From: Pirellulales bacterium
GTDB taxonomy: Bacteria; Planctomycetota; Planctomycetia; Pirellulales; JAICIG01
Direction of reading: 5' to 3'
Assembly (NCBI GenBank): GCA_035533075.1
Contig: DATLUO010000193.1
Location: 1-64,000 of the forward strand
Length of the DNA: 64,000 nt
This document shows positions 33,345-41,931 of the stretch, piece after piece (position 1 is the first letter of the stretch; each line of letters opens with the position of its first letter). The position numbers were made by a program, and so were the translations under genes. The notes under the pieces are model-generated. The model made no database searches and was not told where the DNA came from. It saw nothing but the letters and a program-made list of their open reading frames with translations.

Positions 33345-35601
33345 TCTCGCGAACGTTGACGCCGGCGAGCGCGGCCTCGTCGAGCTTGAAGCGCCGCGAG
33401 TTGGTCGAAAAATAAATCACTCCGCCCGGCGACATGAGCGCGATCAGCCGGGCGAGCAGCTCGGCATGGTCGTGCTGCACGTCCCAGATGTCGTCCGTCA
33501 TTTTGCTGTTGGAAAACGTCGGCGGATCGACCACCGCCAGGTCGTACTCGGCGCCCGCGCGGTGATGCTTCAAAAAGCTCAACGCGTCATCGCGGACGAA
33601 ACGATGTTCGCGGCCGGCCAATGAGTTGAGCTTCAGGTTCTCTTCGGCCCACTGAAGATAGGTGTTCGAGAGATCGACCGTGGTGGTCGCCGCGGCCCCG
33701 CCCGCCGCGGCGTAGACCGTGAACGAGCCCGTGTAGCCAAACAGGTTCAAGAACCGCTTGCCGGCCGCGGCGTCGCGGACCATCGAGCGCGTGATGCGAT
33801 GGTCGAGAAACAGGCCGGTGTCGAGATAGTCGGATAGATTGACCCGGAACTGCAGGCCGCCTTCGTGTACCACGAACGTCTTGCCTTGTTCCGAGAAGCG
33901 ATCGTACTGGCTCGTGCCGCGCTGCCGTTCGCGCCGCTTCATGAACACCTTGGCCTTGGGTACTTCCAGCGTTTCGGCCGCCGTCTTGGCCATCAGGTCG
34001 AGCCAGTCGGCGTGCCCGGCCGGCGACCGGTCGTGCGGCCGCTCGTACTCGGCCAGGTGCAGGCAGTCTTCATAACGATCGACCACCAGCGGTATTTCGG
34101 GCACATCGCGGTCATACAGCCGGTAACAGGTGATGCCCCGCTTCGTCGGCCAGCGGCGCAGATGCCTGGCCCGCGCCGTCAGCCGCCGGGCAAACAGATC
34201 GGCCTGTTCGTAAGCCTTGGTGGTCAAACCACCGAAGGCGGGCGCCCCCAATTTTGGATTTTGGATTTTGGATTTTGGATTGAGGCATTCGGTCTTTGGA
34301 CTTGGGTCTTCGGCCTTGACCGCTTCGCCGACTCGCTTTTGCTGGCTGCCCTCTGTTTCATTCCTCGTTTCCAACTTCCAATTTGCAATTTGCAATTCGC
34401 AATTCGCAATTCCCCCCTCCCCTGAGCCGTCTCCCCCTTCTGAACTCTGAACCCTGAACCCTGAGCCCTCTCGCCCCGGCTTGGGTCCATAAAACTGGTA
34501 ATACGTGCATTCGATGCGGCCGTTGTAGAGTTTGCGGCGTCGGTCGGCGGGCCGGCCGACGAGCGACTCGAATTCGGGAAAGGCCGTCAGGATGTAGTGC
34601 GACCAGGTCTTCAGCCGCCGCAGCACCAGCGGCATCGAGGCGTAAAGGGCCTCGAGGTCGTCGGTGTCGCCCATCCGCTCGCCGTAGGGCGGATTGCAGA
34701 TCACGCAGCCGTGCTCCTTCTTGCTGGTCAGATCGCGGAAATCGCGCTGCTGAAAATGAATGTCGTCGGCCACGCCGGCCTGCGCGGCATGATAGCGGGC
34801 CAGGCTCAGCACCGCTTCGTCGACGTCGGTGCCGATGATCTTCAGCGGCAAATCGGGCTTCGCCAGATCGCGCGCCTCGCGCCGCGCGTCTTCCCAGAGC
34901 CGCGTGGAAATTGCCGGCCAACTCTCGGCGGCGAACTGCCGGTGGATGCCGGGTGCCAGGTTGCGGCCGATCAGCGCGGCTTCGATCGGAATGGTGCCGG
35001 AGCCGCAGAACGGATCGACCAGCGGACGGTCGGGCTTCCAGAAACTCAACAGCACCAGCGCCGCCGACAGCGTCTCCTTGAGCTGCGCTTCAGCCACCAG
35101 CCTCCGATAGCCCCGCTTGTGCAGCCCGGTGCCGCTGGTGTCGAGCGTCAGAGTGGCCCGGTCGTCGAGCAGTGCGACCTCGACCGTGTATTGCGGTCCC
35201 GTTTCGGCCAACACGTCGGTGCGATGCGCCTTACGGAGCTTCTCGACAATCGCTTTCTTCACGATCTTCTGGCAGGCCGGCACACTGGAAAGTTGCGAAT
35301 TGACCGAGCGGCCGTTGACCGGAAAGGCGGCGTCAGATCCGATCCACGCTTCCCAGGGCAGCTCGAATGTGCGGTCGAAGAGCTGGCCGAAATCGGTGGC
35401 CTCGAACGAGCCGATCTCGATGAGCACACGATCGGCCGTGCGCAGCCAGAGGTTGGCGCGGCAGACGGCCGCCTCGTCGCCGGCAAAGACGATGCGGCCG
35501 GTCTGCGGAATCTTGGTTTCGTAGCCGAGCGACTTAAGCTCGCGCGCCACGATGGCTTCGACGCCGACGGTAGAAGTGGCAATGAGCTGCATGGCGGACA
35601 T
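33268..35601 (-). CDS. rlmL: bifunctional 23S rRNA methyltransferase RlmKL
   Basis: About 777 residues from ATG 35601 (MSAMQLIATSTVGVEAIV), the usual opening of RlmL. The N-terminal half has a THUMP domain, then a methyltransferase with GSGTIPIEAALIGRN and CNPPYGER, the m2G enzyme. The C-terminal half has the m7G-type enzyme with FGYTGSFTVYAAAGG and VVDPPTFSNSKM. Between the two enzymes, about residues 374-455, lies a stretch with no counterpart in the family, made of translated tandem-repeat DNA (IANCELQIANWKLE, NPKSKIQNPKLG). It is in frame and ought to form a disordered linker. It lies 23 bp after rsmH in transcription order, so an rRNA-methylation operon is likely. Confidence 0.9.
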   Translation of the reverse strand: MSAMQLIATSTVGVEAIVARELKSLGYETKIPQTGRIVFAGDEAAVCRANLWLRTADRVLIEIGSFEATDFGQLFDRTFELPWEAWIGSDAAFPVNGRSVNSQLSSVPACQKIVKKAIVEKLRKAHRTDVLAETGPQYTVEVALLDDRATLTLDTSGTGLHKRGYRRLVAEAQLKETLSAALVLLSFWKPDRPLVDPFCGSGTIPIEAALIGRNLAPGIHRQFAAESWPAISTRLWEDARREARDLAKPDLPLKIIGTDVDEAVLSLARYHAAQAGVADDIHFQQRDFRDLTSKKEHGCVICNPPYGERMGDTDDLEALYASMPLVLRRLKTWSHYILTAFPEFESLVGRPADRRRKLYNGRIECTYYQFYGPKPGREGSGFRVQSSEGGDGSGEGGIANCELQIANWKLETRNETEGSQQKRVGEAVKAEDPSPKTECLNPKSKIQNPKLGAPAFGGLTTKAYEQADLFARRLTARARHLRRWPTKRGITCYRLYDRDVPEIPLVVDRYEDCLHLAEYERPHDRSPAGHADWLDLMAKTAAETLEVPKAKVFMKRRERQRGTSQYDRFSEQGKTFVVHEGGLQFRVNLSDYLDTGLFLDHRITRSMVRDAAAGKRFLNLFGYTGSFTVYAAAGGAAATTTVDLSNTYLQWAEENLKLNSLAGREHRFVRDDALSFLKHHRAGAEYDLAVVDPPTFSNSKMTDDIWDVQHDHAELLARLIALMSPGGVIYFSTNSRRFKLDEAALAGVNVREISRQTVPEDFRNRRVHRCWRLVVPG
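34236..34480. repeat. intergenic-type tandem repeats captured inside rlmKL
   Basis: The stretch consists of AT-rich 7- to 10-base repeats: ATTTTGGATTTTGG near 34250-34281, TTTGCAATTTGCAATTCG near 34382, and AACCCTGAACCCTGA near 34448. The same tracts lie between genes elsewhere (39.6-39.8 kb, 43.0 kb, 46.9 kb and 62.9 kb). Here they are open in the rlmKL frame and encode about 80 residues between its two enzyme domains. Confidence 0.85.
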
Positions 35602-35624
35602 GGGTAGAATCGCATGGAAGTGGT

Positions 35625-36503
35625 CTAAGGCGGCCCGCCGGTCAGGCAAGCCACGCGCAACTTGGCGCTGCGCGAACGCGGGTTCCGGGCAACCTCCTCG
35701 GCCGACGGTCGGAGCGGTTTGCGCGTGAGCACGTCGTATCGAGCGTCGTCGCGGAAGGCCGTCTTCACCAGCCGGTCTTCCAGCGAGTGAAAGCTGATCA
35801 CGGCCACGCGACCGCCAGCCGCGACGCAATTCGGCAGATGCGCCAGCGCCCGTTCGAGCGAGACAAGCTCCTCGTTGACGGCAATCCGCAGCGCCTGGAA
35901 CGTGCGCGTGGCCGGGTCGATCGCAGGCGCGCGCGCCCGCGGCACGCAGCCCCGCACCAGCCGGGCAAGGTGTTCGGCCGTGCGGACCGGTCCGCTCGCG
36001 CGCCGCTCGACGATGCGGCGCGCGATGCGGCGACTGAACCGCTCTTCGCCGTAGCGATAGATCAGGTCGGCCAGCTCCCTTTCGCCCAGCCGGTCGAGCA
36101 GCTTCCAAGCGGGCTCGCCGACCGTGACGTCGAACCGCAGGTCGAGCGTCCCGGCAGAATCGAAGCTGAAGCCGCGCTCGCCGTCGGCGAGTTGCTCGCT
36201 CGACAGTCCCAAGTCGAGCACGACGCCATCGACCGACTTCAGGCCGAGTTGCCCGAGTACCTGCGGAAGTTCGGCGAAGTTCGCGTGTACCAGCTTCACC
36301 GGCAACCCGCTCAGGGCGCACTCGGCGGCGGCCAGCGCCGCGGGATCTCGATCGAAGGCCAGCACTTCACCCTCCGGCGCCACGAACTGGGCCAAGGCCC
36401 TGGTGTGCCCGCCGGCGCCCAGCGTGCCATCGACGAGCCTCATGCCCGGCCGCGGCGCCAACCAGCTTACTACTTCATCGAGCATGACCGGCACGTGCGC
36501 CAT
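35625..36503 (-). CDS. rsmH: 16S rRNA (cytosine-1402-N4) methyltransferase
   Basis: A 292-residue protein that reads MAHVPVMLDEVVSWL, then GTLGAGGHTRAL (S-adenosylmethionine binding), VDGVVLDLGLSSEQL and the C-terminal ISFHSLEDRLVK, all signatures of RsmH. It methylates the exocyclic amine of C1402 in the decoding centre. Its first 31 bp and 21 bp of upstream DNA are repeated at 37714-37765. In many bacteria rsmH starts the division cluster; here its neighbours are rlmKL downstream and a dCTP deaminase-like gene upstream. Confidence 0.95.
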   Translation of the reverse strand: MAHVPVMLDEVVSWLAPRPGMRLVDGTLGAGGHTRALAQFVAPEGEVLAFDRDPAALAAAECALSGLPVKLVHANFAELPQVLGQLGLKSVDGVVLDLGLSSEQLADGERGFSFDSAGTLDLRFDVTVGEPAWKLLDRLGERELADLIYRYGEERFSRRIARRIVERRASGPVRTAEHLARLVRGCVPRARAPAIDPATRTFQALRIAVNEELVSLERALAHLPNCVAAGGRVAVISFHSLEDRLVKTAFRDDARYDVLTRKPLRPSAEEVARNPRSRSAKLRVACLTGGPP

Positions 36504-36560
36504 ACTGGCATCCTAGCACAGTCCGCGTCGTCGGCCATCGAGTACGCCTCCGCGCCGAAA

Positions 36561-37163
36561 TCAAGCTCCGGAGGAGTTCCCTCGCGCGGGCGAAACTTGG
36601 CCCTGGAACTCGCTCGGGTTCTCGTCATTGGGGATACCCTTGACCTCCTCAACGATGGGTTGTGCGATGTACATGTCCGGCGTGAGCAAAATTGGCGATG
36701 GCCCGAGGTTGATGATCTCCAGCACCAGCCGGCCTTCGAAACCAGGATGCACGGTTGGCGCCGTGAAATGAATCAACAGGCCGCAGCGAGCTCGGCTGCT
36801 CTTGCCCTCGATCCGGGCCGCCAGGCAGGTGTCCGCGTTTTTGTCGATGGGCAGATGGACCCGTTCGTGAGTAATTCCAAGCACGAACTGATCGCGGTCC
36901 AGCTTGAATGGCGTGCGCTCTGAGATCACATATTTATCGGAATATCGCGAGATGTGCTCCGAAAGTTTGCCGGGCTGCGTGTGGTCGTAGACAAACACGC
37001 CTGCGTTCGGTATTGCAATCTCGTTGCCCAGGCGCAATTCGACCGTGTGGGTGTCGTAGGGGCAATGAATGCCGAGCGCCGGGAATCGCGGCAACGGCTC
37101 GGGGTCGATGATCAATCGCTTGTCGTCGAGCGCCTTGTGTAGTTCGACGTTGGAGAGGATCAT
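36561..37163 (-). CDS. dcd: dCTP deaminase/dUTPase-family protein
   Basis: About 200 residues from ATG 37163 (MILSNVELHKALDDKRL, a typical dCTP deaminase opening). The C-terminal half has EGKSSRARCGLLIH, TAPTVHPGFEGRLVLEIIN and LTPDMYIAQPIVEEVKG, matching the trimer-forming and nucleotide-binding core of the dCTP deaminase/dUTPase fold, which includes the catalytic Glu region. It probably converts dCTP to dUTP (or dUMP) in dTTP synthesis. Some relatives only hydrolyse dUTP, so the reaction is inferred. One base separates it from the 99-residue gene upstream in transcription order. Confidence 0.82.
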   Translation of the reverse strand: MILSNVELHKALDDKRLIIDPEPLPRFPALGIHCPYDTHTVELRLGNEIAIPNAGVFVYDHTQPGKLSEHISRYSDKYVISERTPFKLDRDQFVLGITHERVHLPIDKNADTCLAARIEGKSSRARCGLLIHFTAPTVHPGFEGRLVLEIINLGPSPILLTPDMYIAQPIVEEVKGIPNDENPSEFQGQVSPARGNSSGA

Positions 37164-37164
37164 T

Positions 37165-37464
37165 TCACGCGGGCTGGCGGGCTTTGGCACGGCGTAACTG
37201 ATCGCGCCGGACGGTAATCGTCCGGCCGTTTTCCAGCGAGTGCTGCGGCAGTCGAACGAGGACAAGATCGCCTTGCTCTTGCATCACGTCGACACGCAGC
37301 CATCCGGCAACGGGGGTACCCGGCGAAGCGGCAGTGGGCATCTCTAAGTCGGAATCTTGAGCAAAAAGCGAAAAGCCTGACCCATCGTGAAGCATGCCTT
37401 GAACGGCAAATTCTCCAGTGAACTGACCGGGTGAGATCGAGCAGCGAAGCAAGGTCGTTTCCAT
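37165..37464 (-). CDS. small conserved hypothetical protein
   Basis: A 99-residue soluble protein from ATG 37464, with AGGAAGG upstream. It reads METTLLRCSISPGQFTGE and then beta-strand-like GSGFSLFAQDSDL and LENGRTITVRRDQL. No domain is recognised. It is separated by one base from the dCTP deaminase-like gene, so a shared transcript is likely. The strand pattern suggests a small beta-barrel, which is only a guess. Confidence 0.6.
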   Translation of the reverse strand: METTLLRCSISPGQFTGEFAVQGMLHDGSGFSLFAQDSDLEMPTAASPGTPVAGWLRVDVMQEQGDLVLVRLPQHSLENGRTITVRRDQLRRAKARQPA

Positions 37465-37713
37465 GTTTGATGCCTTCCTGGCGGGATTGGGTTGGGACAG
37501 ATGCCGATTATGAGCCGAAAACGGCAGATTGCAAGAGTCATCGGTTAGTCCGCCCAAAGCCGCGAATAAAAAAGCCGCCCCGAAAGGCGGCGGCCATTAC
37601 CATTTCCTCCGTAGGTATTCTACCAAAGCGTCCAGTGCTGCTCCTCCCGCGTCCTTTCGCCACGCACGCGATACACTGAAAAAAGCGTGGCCGATGCCAG
37701 GTCGGCCAGCTCA

Positions 37714-37765
37714 CTTCATCGAGCATGACCGGCACATGCACCATACTGGCATCCTAGCACAGTCC
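37714..37765 (-). pseudogene. 52-bp duplicate of the rsmH start region
   Basis: The block is identical at 50 of 52 positions to 36473-36524, which holds the first codons of rsmH (MAHVPVMLDE) and 21 bp upstream of it. Here the frame soon fails after VPVMLDEVSW. It sits just upstream of the DtxR-like gene, in the opposite orientation. Confidence 0.85.
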
Positions 37766-37817
37766 CATCCTACAATGAGTGTTGACGCGGAAACTAGCGA
37801 ACCTGCGGAGCAATGTG

Positions 37818-38483
37818 GTGCCGAGCCTCACGGTCGAGAACTATGTCAAAGCGATCTTTCAGATCTGCTTTGCGCAATCAGGGCGGCCCGCCGCGACGGG
37901 CCAACTCGCCGCGGCATTGAACGTTTCGCCAGGGACGGTGACGAGCATGCTCAAGACGCTGAGCGAAAGCGGCCTGGCGACCTACGCTCCCTACGAGGGC
38001 GTGCGGCTGACGCCCGCCGGCAACGCGCTGGCATTGCGCGTAGTGCGCCGGCACCGGCTGATCGAGCTGTTCTTGGCCAAGACGCTCAACCTGGCGTGGG
38101 ACGAAGTCCATGAGGAGGCGGAGCACATGGAACACGCGGTCAGCGACCGGCTGGTCGACCGCATCGAGGTCTATCTTGGCTATCCGCAGTTCGACCCCCA
38201 CGGCGATCCGATTCCGCGGGCCGACGGCTCGATCGAGGCTTCGGCCAGCCGGACGTTGGCGCAGTGCCAAGCGGGCTTCCGCTTTCGCCTGGCGCGGGTG
38301 GTGGACCAGTCGCCTGAGTTTTTGCGGTTCCTGACCGATGCCGGTCTGCCGCTGGAAACGCGCGGCCAAGTGGTCGCCAACCGGCCTGACGCCGCGGTGA
38401 TGACAGTCTCCGTCAACGGCCAAACCACCGAGCTGGGCCGCGAAGCCGCCGAGAATATCTTGGTTGCCCAGTCGGAAAGCTAA
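37818..38483 (+). CDS. DtxR/MntR-family metal-dependent regulator
   Basis: About 221 residues from GTG 37818, preceded by GGAG at 7 bp; the family opens with PSLTVENYVKAI here. The N-terminal winged helix (GQLAAALNVSPGTVTSMLKTLSESGLATY) binds DNA, and the following dimerisation/metal region has HRLIELFLAKTLN and EEAEHMEHAVSDRLVDRI, with the acidic and histidine residues that hold Mn2+ or Fe2+ in DtxR/MntR. The C-terminal 70 residues resemble the FeoA-like SH3 domain. It probably represses metal uptake genes, but none lie nearby. The upstream DNA carries the rsmH start copy, which may affect its promoter. Confidence 0.88.
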   Translation: MPSLTVENYVKAIFQICFAQSGRPAATGQLAAALNVSPGTVTSMLKTLSESGLATYAPYEGVRLTPAGNALALRVVRRHRLIELFLAKTLNLAWDEVHEEAEHMEHAVSDRLVDRIEVYLGYPQFDPHGDPIPRADGSIEASASRTLAQCQAGFRFRLARVVDQSPEFLRFLTDAGLPLETRGQVVANRPDAAVMTVSVNGQTTELGREAAENILVAQSES

Positions 38484-39481
38484 TCGCCATGTTCTGCGGC
38501 GCTGCCGCCGAGCTTCCGTGCGCCGGCGCCCGCCTTTCCATAGGTGCCGCCCACGGCCGTCTCCAGCTTCGAGGGAGCGGCAAAGCTCGGCGGTTCGGGA
38601 CCGATCAGCCGTCCACCTTCCTCGGACGGGCCGCCGATCAAGCTGCTGAGCCGTTCGCCCGTCTGGCCGCCGACGGACCCAAAGGCCGCGAACCCGTAAC
38701 CATAAGCCCCGCCCGATCCGCTCCGCGAGCCGTAACCGTAGGGATTGTCGTAGCCGTAGCCGCCGTAGCCAAATCCGCTGCCGTAGCCATAGCGGATGCC
38801 AAATGGCGATCCGGAGTTAAACCAGGATCCCGAGCCGGGCATAGCGGTTCCCACGCCCGGACGCCGTCGCCGCGCCTGACTGCGGGGAATGCCGCCATAC
38901 TCCGCCCACTCCTCGGCTTCCGCCTCCGCCCCAATTGCCGAGGTTGCCATTTCGACCTGCCCGGCCTCGGCGGTTCTCAACTGTGCCCGACCGGTCTGAA
39001 AACCACGATAAGCATTGAACCATTGGTTGAAGGCCGGCGAAGCAACGGGCTGGGCCGTTCGTCCCGGCGCCGGGGGCATTTCGCCGCCCACGTCGCCGGG
39101 CGCGGCCGCTTGACTCTGCATGGCGACAGCGGTCGCTTTCGTAATACGAGTTTCACCGCGTGGTTGATACGGCACCCAACGGGAGCCATTTCGCCACAGC
39201 CATTGCCCGTCGTCGGTTTGATACCACCAGTGCCGGTTGTAATAGCGGTAACGCCGATCGGTTGGCTGTTTGTTTTCCGACGCCGGGGGCGCTGCCGTCG
39301 CTGCGTCGCCCGCCGGCTCTTCCTGCGCGGCTGGTTCATCCGCAATGGTACGGCTGTCGTCCTGGACCTGCTCGTCGCCATCGAATCGGATCACGGCGAT
39401 CGCTTCGCCTTGTTGAGCGAGCGCGGCCCCTCCGTACATCAGGAAAGCGCCCAGACCAACGCTAAACATTGCATGACGCAT
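38480..39481 (-). CDS. secreted Gly/Tyr-rich low-complexity protein
   Basis: A 333-residue protein with a signal peptide (MRHAMFSVGLGAFLMYGGAALAQ), a linker rich in Ala, Glu and Pro, a segment of aromatic residues (RRYRYYNRHWWYQTDDGQWLW) of the kind seen in planctomycete secreted proteins, and a long Gly-Tyr-Ser run (YGYGSGFGYGGYGYDN). It is convergent with the DtxR gene and overlaps its end by 4 bp. It is probably a cell-surface or extracellular protein; the function is unknown. Confidence 0.7.
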   Translation of the reverse strand: MRHAMFSVGLGAFLMYGGAALAQQGEAIAVIRFDGDEQVQDDSRTIADEPAAQEEPAGDAATAAPPASENKQPTDRRYRYYNRHWWYQTDDGQWLWRNGSRWVPYQPRGETRITKATAVAMQSQAAAPGDVGGEMPPAPGRTAQPVASPAFNQWFNAYRGFQTGRAQLRTAEAGQVEMATSAIGAEAEAEEWAEYGGIPRSQARRRRPGVGTAMPGSGSWFNSGSPFGIRYGYGSGFGYGGYGYDNPYGYGSRSGSGGAYGYGFAAFGSVGGQTGERLSSLIGGPSEEGGRLIGPEPPSFAAPSKLETAVGGTYGKAGAGARKLGGSAAEHGD

Positions 39482-39944
39482 CGCGCTACCTCCTGATGAA
39501 CAAAGACGAACGCCGTCGCAGAGTCCAGTTACCGCCCCTCAGTTAAACATCGGTCAGAACGGTCGAGCCAATTATATCGACTTCCAATCGGGAGTGGTAG
39601 TTTGGTAATCGGGGTAAGGTGGGGCAGGGTTCAGAGTTTTGGGGTTTGGGGTTTGGGGTTGGGGTTTCGGGGTTGGGATCTTTTGGTCTTGGGCAGGCAA
39701 AGCTTTCCCTCATCCCTCATCACTCATCCCTCATCCCTCATCCCTCATCCCTCATCCGAACCCTGAACCCTGAACCCTGAACCCTATGCTGAGGCAGCGC
39801 TCGCCGGCTCGCTTGTCCTACTTTACGTATCCTCGCGCGATCGGGCGCTGGCCGGCAAAGTGACCTTTTGCGGGGGCGGCAAATCCTGTATCTCAACGGC
39901 CCCTCATCTCTTGCCGTCCTCGCTCCCAGCATCCGGGCGCCTTC
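39482..39944. repeat. gap with short tandem repeats
   Basis: This gap upstream of the aminotransferase gene holds no coding frame of its own. It contains GGTTTGGG-type repeats (39630-39675), a TCATCCC tandem tract (39711-39757) and an AACCCTG tract (39761-39785). These are the same short tandem motifs found inside rlmKL. No promoter was clear. Confidence 0.75.
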
Positions 39945-41072
39945 ATGCCTCAAAAGACGATTCTCACCGCCGGTCCCTCGATCACGAAGAAAGAGATCGA
40001 CTATGTTCTCGATGCCGTTACGTTCGGCTGGAATGACAACTGGAATGGCTACCTGAAACGCTTCGAGCAAGCCTTTGCCGACTATACCGCTACGCGTTTT
40101 GCGCTGAGCACATCGAGCTGCACCGGGGCTTTGCACCTGGCGCTGTTGGCGCTGGGCGTGGGGCCAAGCGACGAAGTGATCGTGCCCGAAATCACCTGGG
40201 TGGCCACGGCCAGCGCCGTGACGTATACGGGCGCGAAGCCGGTTTTTGCCGACGTCGACGCCGACACCTGGTGCCTCGACCCGCAGAGTGCCGAGCGCGC
40301 CGTCACGGGCCGCACCAAGGCAATCGTGCCGGTCCATCTTTATGGGCATCCGACCGAGATGCCGGCCATCCATGCCTTGGCCGCGGCGCACAAGTTGAAA
40401 GTGCTCGAAGACGCGGCCCCGGCGCTGGGAGCCGAAGTGGACGGCAAGAAAGTCGGCGGACTGAGCGACGTGGCGGCGTTCAGCTTTCAGGGCGCCAAGA
40501 TCATGACCACGGGTGAGGGCGGCATGCTCGTCACCAATGACGAAGCAGTCTACGAGCGGGCAAAGTTCTTGGGCGATCATGGCCGCGGTCCGCATGTGGC
40601 CTTCAAGATCGCCGAGACCGGCTACAAATACAAAATGTCGAACGTGCAGGCGGCCCTGGGGCTGGCCCAGCTCGAACGCATCGAAGAATTGGTGGCCAAA
40701 AAGCGGCAAATCTACGCCTGGTATCGGCAACGGCTGAGCGACTTGCCCCAAGTGCAACTGAACGCCGAGCGGCCCTGGGCACGCAATATCTATTGGATGA
40801 CGTCGATCGTACTCGGGCCGCGTGTGGGGATCAGCCGCGACGGCGTGATGGCACAACTCAAAGAGCGGCATGTCGATAGCCGCCCATTTTTCCCGCCGGC
40901 CAGCTCGTTTCCGATGTATGCCAACGCGGCCGAGCGAAATCCGGTGGCCTACCGCGTCTCGGCCAACGGCATCAACTTGCCGAGCGGACACAACCTGACG
41001 GAATCGGATGTCGACTATGTCTGTGCCGCGCTGACCGAAGTGTTGTGCAAACGGTCTCGCCGCGCCGCCTGA
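39945..41072 (+). CDS. DegT/DnrJ/EryC1/StrS sugar aminotransferase
   Basis: A 375-residue PLP enzyme. The lysine that binds PLP is Lys185 in FSFQGAKIMTTGEGG, with Asp156 in VLEDAAPALGA and the substrate region STSSCTGALHLALLAL. Such enzymes make amino sugars from keto-sugar nucleotides (perosamine-like, or 3- and 4-amino sugars). It is the first gene of a cluster with GNAT, GT2, transketolase and a GT-C-like protein, which suggests an unusual surface sugar. It starts at ATG 39945. Confidence 0.9.
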   Translation: MPQKTILTAGPSITKKEIDYVLDAVTFGWNDNWNGYLKRFEQAFADYTATRFALSTSSCTGALHLALLALGVGPSDEVIVPEITWVATASAVTYTGAKPVFADVDADTWCLDPQSAERAVTGRTKAIVPVHLYGHPTEMPAIHALAAAHKLKVLEDAAPALGAEVDGKKVGGLSDVAAFSFQGAKIMTTGEGGMLVTNDEAVYERAKFLGDHGRGPHVAFKIAETGYKYKMSNVQAALGLAQLERIEELVAKKRQIYAWYRQRLSDLPQVQLNAERPWARNIYWMTSIVLGPRVGISRDGVMAQLKERHVDSRPFFPPASSFPMYANAAERNPVAYRVSANGINLPSGHNLTESDVDYVCAALTEVLCKRSRRAA

Positions 41073-41085
41073 TACACAAGTAACC

Positions 41086-41826
41086 ATGAACCATTCGTAC
41101 GAAGAGAAAGTTCTCGAACTCATCCGGCGGCTGAAACGCGGCGAGCAGGCGGGCCCGGCCTCGCTGCCCGCTCATCCTCGGGTGACGCTCGAGCCGGTCA
41201 CGTGGGCCGACGCCGACGAACCGCAGTCGATACATACGCTGGCCGAATGGCGTAAGAAGGCCAACCCATATTTTCCCGCTCAGTTTCCGGTGAGCGAGGA
41301 GGGGACGCACCGCTGGCTGGTACACAGCACACTGGAAGTGCCCGACCGGCTCTTGCTCTGGGCTGTTTCAGCCGAGGGCCAGCGGACCGGGCATCTCGGT
41401 CTGTTCCGCTTCGATTTTACCGATCGCAGCGTGGAACTCGACAACGTCGTTCGCGGCGTGGAAGGCGTGCTGCCCGGACTGATGCAGGCCGCCGTCGAAT
41501 CGCTGCTGGTGTGGACGTTTGAGACCTTGGCCATCGATGCGGTCTATCTGCGAGTGCTGTCCGACAACGAGCGGGCCCTGCGGCTCTACCAGCGCTGCGG
41601 CTTCCAGGAAACGATGCGCATGCCGCTGGTCCGCGAGCAGGAGGGCGACGCTGTCCGCTGGGTGGAAGCCCAGGCCGATCATCGCCGTCCGGTGACTCGC
41701 TATTTCGTGACCATGCGCCTGCTGGCGACCGAGCGGCGTCAGCGCAAAGCACAACTCGCCGGCCCCCATCATGTTCTGCGTGCGACAATGCCCCAAACTC
41801 GATCTGATTTTACCCATCAACCGTAG
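41086..41826 (+). CDS. GNAT family N-acetyltransferase
   Basis: A 246-residue protein whose C-terminal part has the acetyl-CoA-binding arrangement of GNAT enzymes: VEGVLPGLMQAAVESLLVW and the FETLAIDAVYLRVLSDNERALRLYQRCGF segment. The first 60 residues resemble no known domain. In a cluster with a sugar aminotransferase, it may acetylate the amino group of the new amino sugar, a common step (as in PglD- and WbpD-like pathways). Its stop codon overlaps the first bases of the following inverted repeat. Confidence 0.82.
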   Translation: MNHSYEEKVLELIRRLKRGEQAGPASLPAHPRVTLEPVTWADADEPQSIHTLAEWRKKANPYFPAQFPVSEEGTHRWLVHSTLEVPDRLLLWAVSAEGQRTGHLGLFRFDFTDRSVELDNVVRGVEGVLPGLMQAAVESLLVWTFETLAIDAVYLRVLSDNERALRLYQRCGFQETMRMPLVREQEGDAVRWVEAQADHRRPVTRYFVTMRLLATERRQRKAQLAGPHHVLRATMPQTRSDFTHQP

Positions 41827-41913
41827 GGTGGGACCAGCGAGCTTGCGAGCGCCGGCCCACCATTGGCGCGACGTAACGGTGGGCCGGCGCTCGCAAGCTC
41901 GCTGGTCCCACCC
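41823..41913. repeat. inverted repeat family D, copy 1
   Basis: The arms 41823-41861 and about 41878-41913 are inverted copies with core AGCGAGCTTGCGAGCG, separated by about 16 bp. It begins at the end of the GNAT gene and lies 18 bp before the GT2 start. The family recurs at 43073, 44926 and 54065. Confidence 0.85.
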
Positions 41914-41931
41914 GACAGAGCCATTAATAAA

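Noticed and set aside
39711-39757. Tandem TCATCCC tract considered as a CRISPR-like array
   Set aside because: The units are about 7 bases with no spacers and no cas genes in the window.
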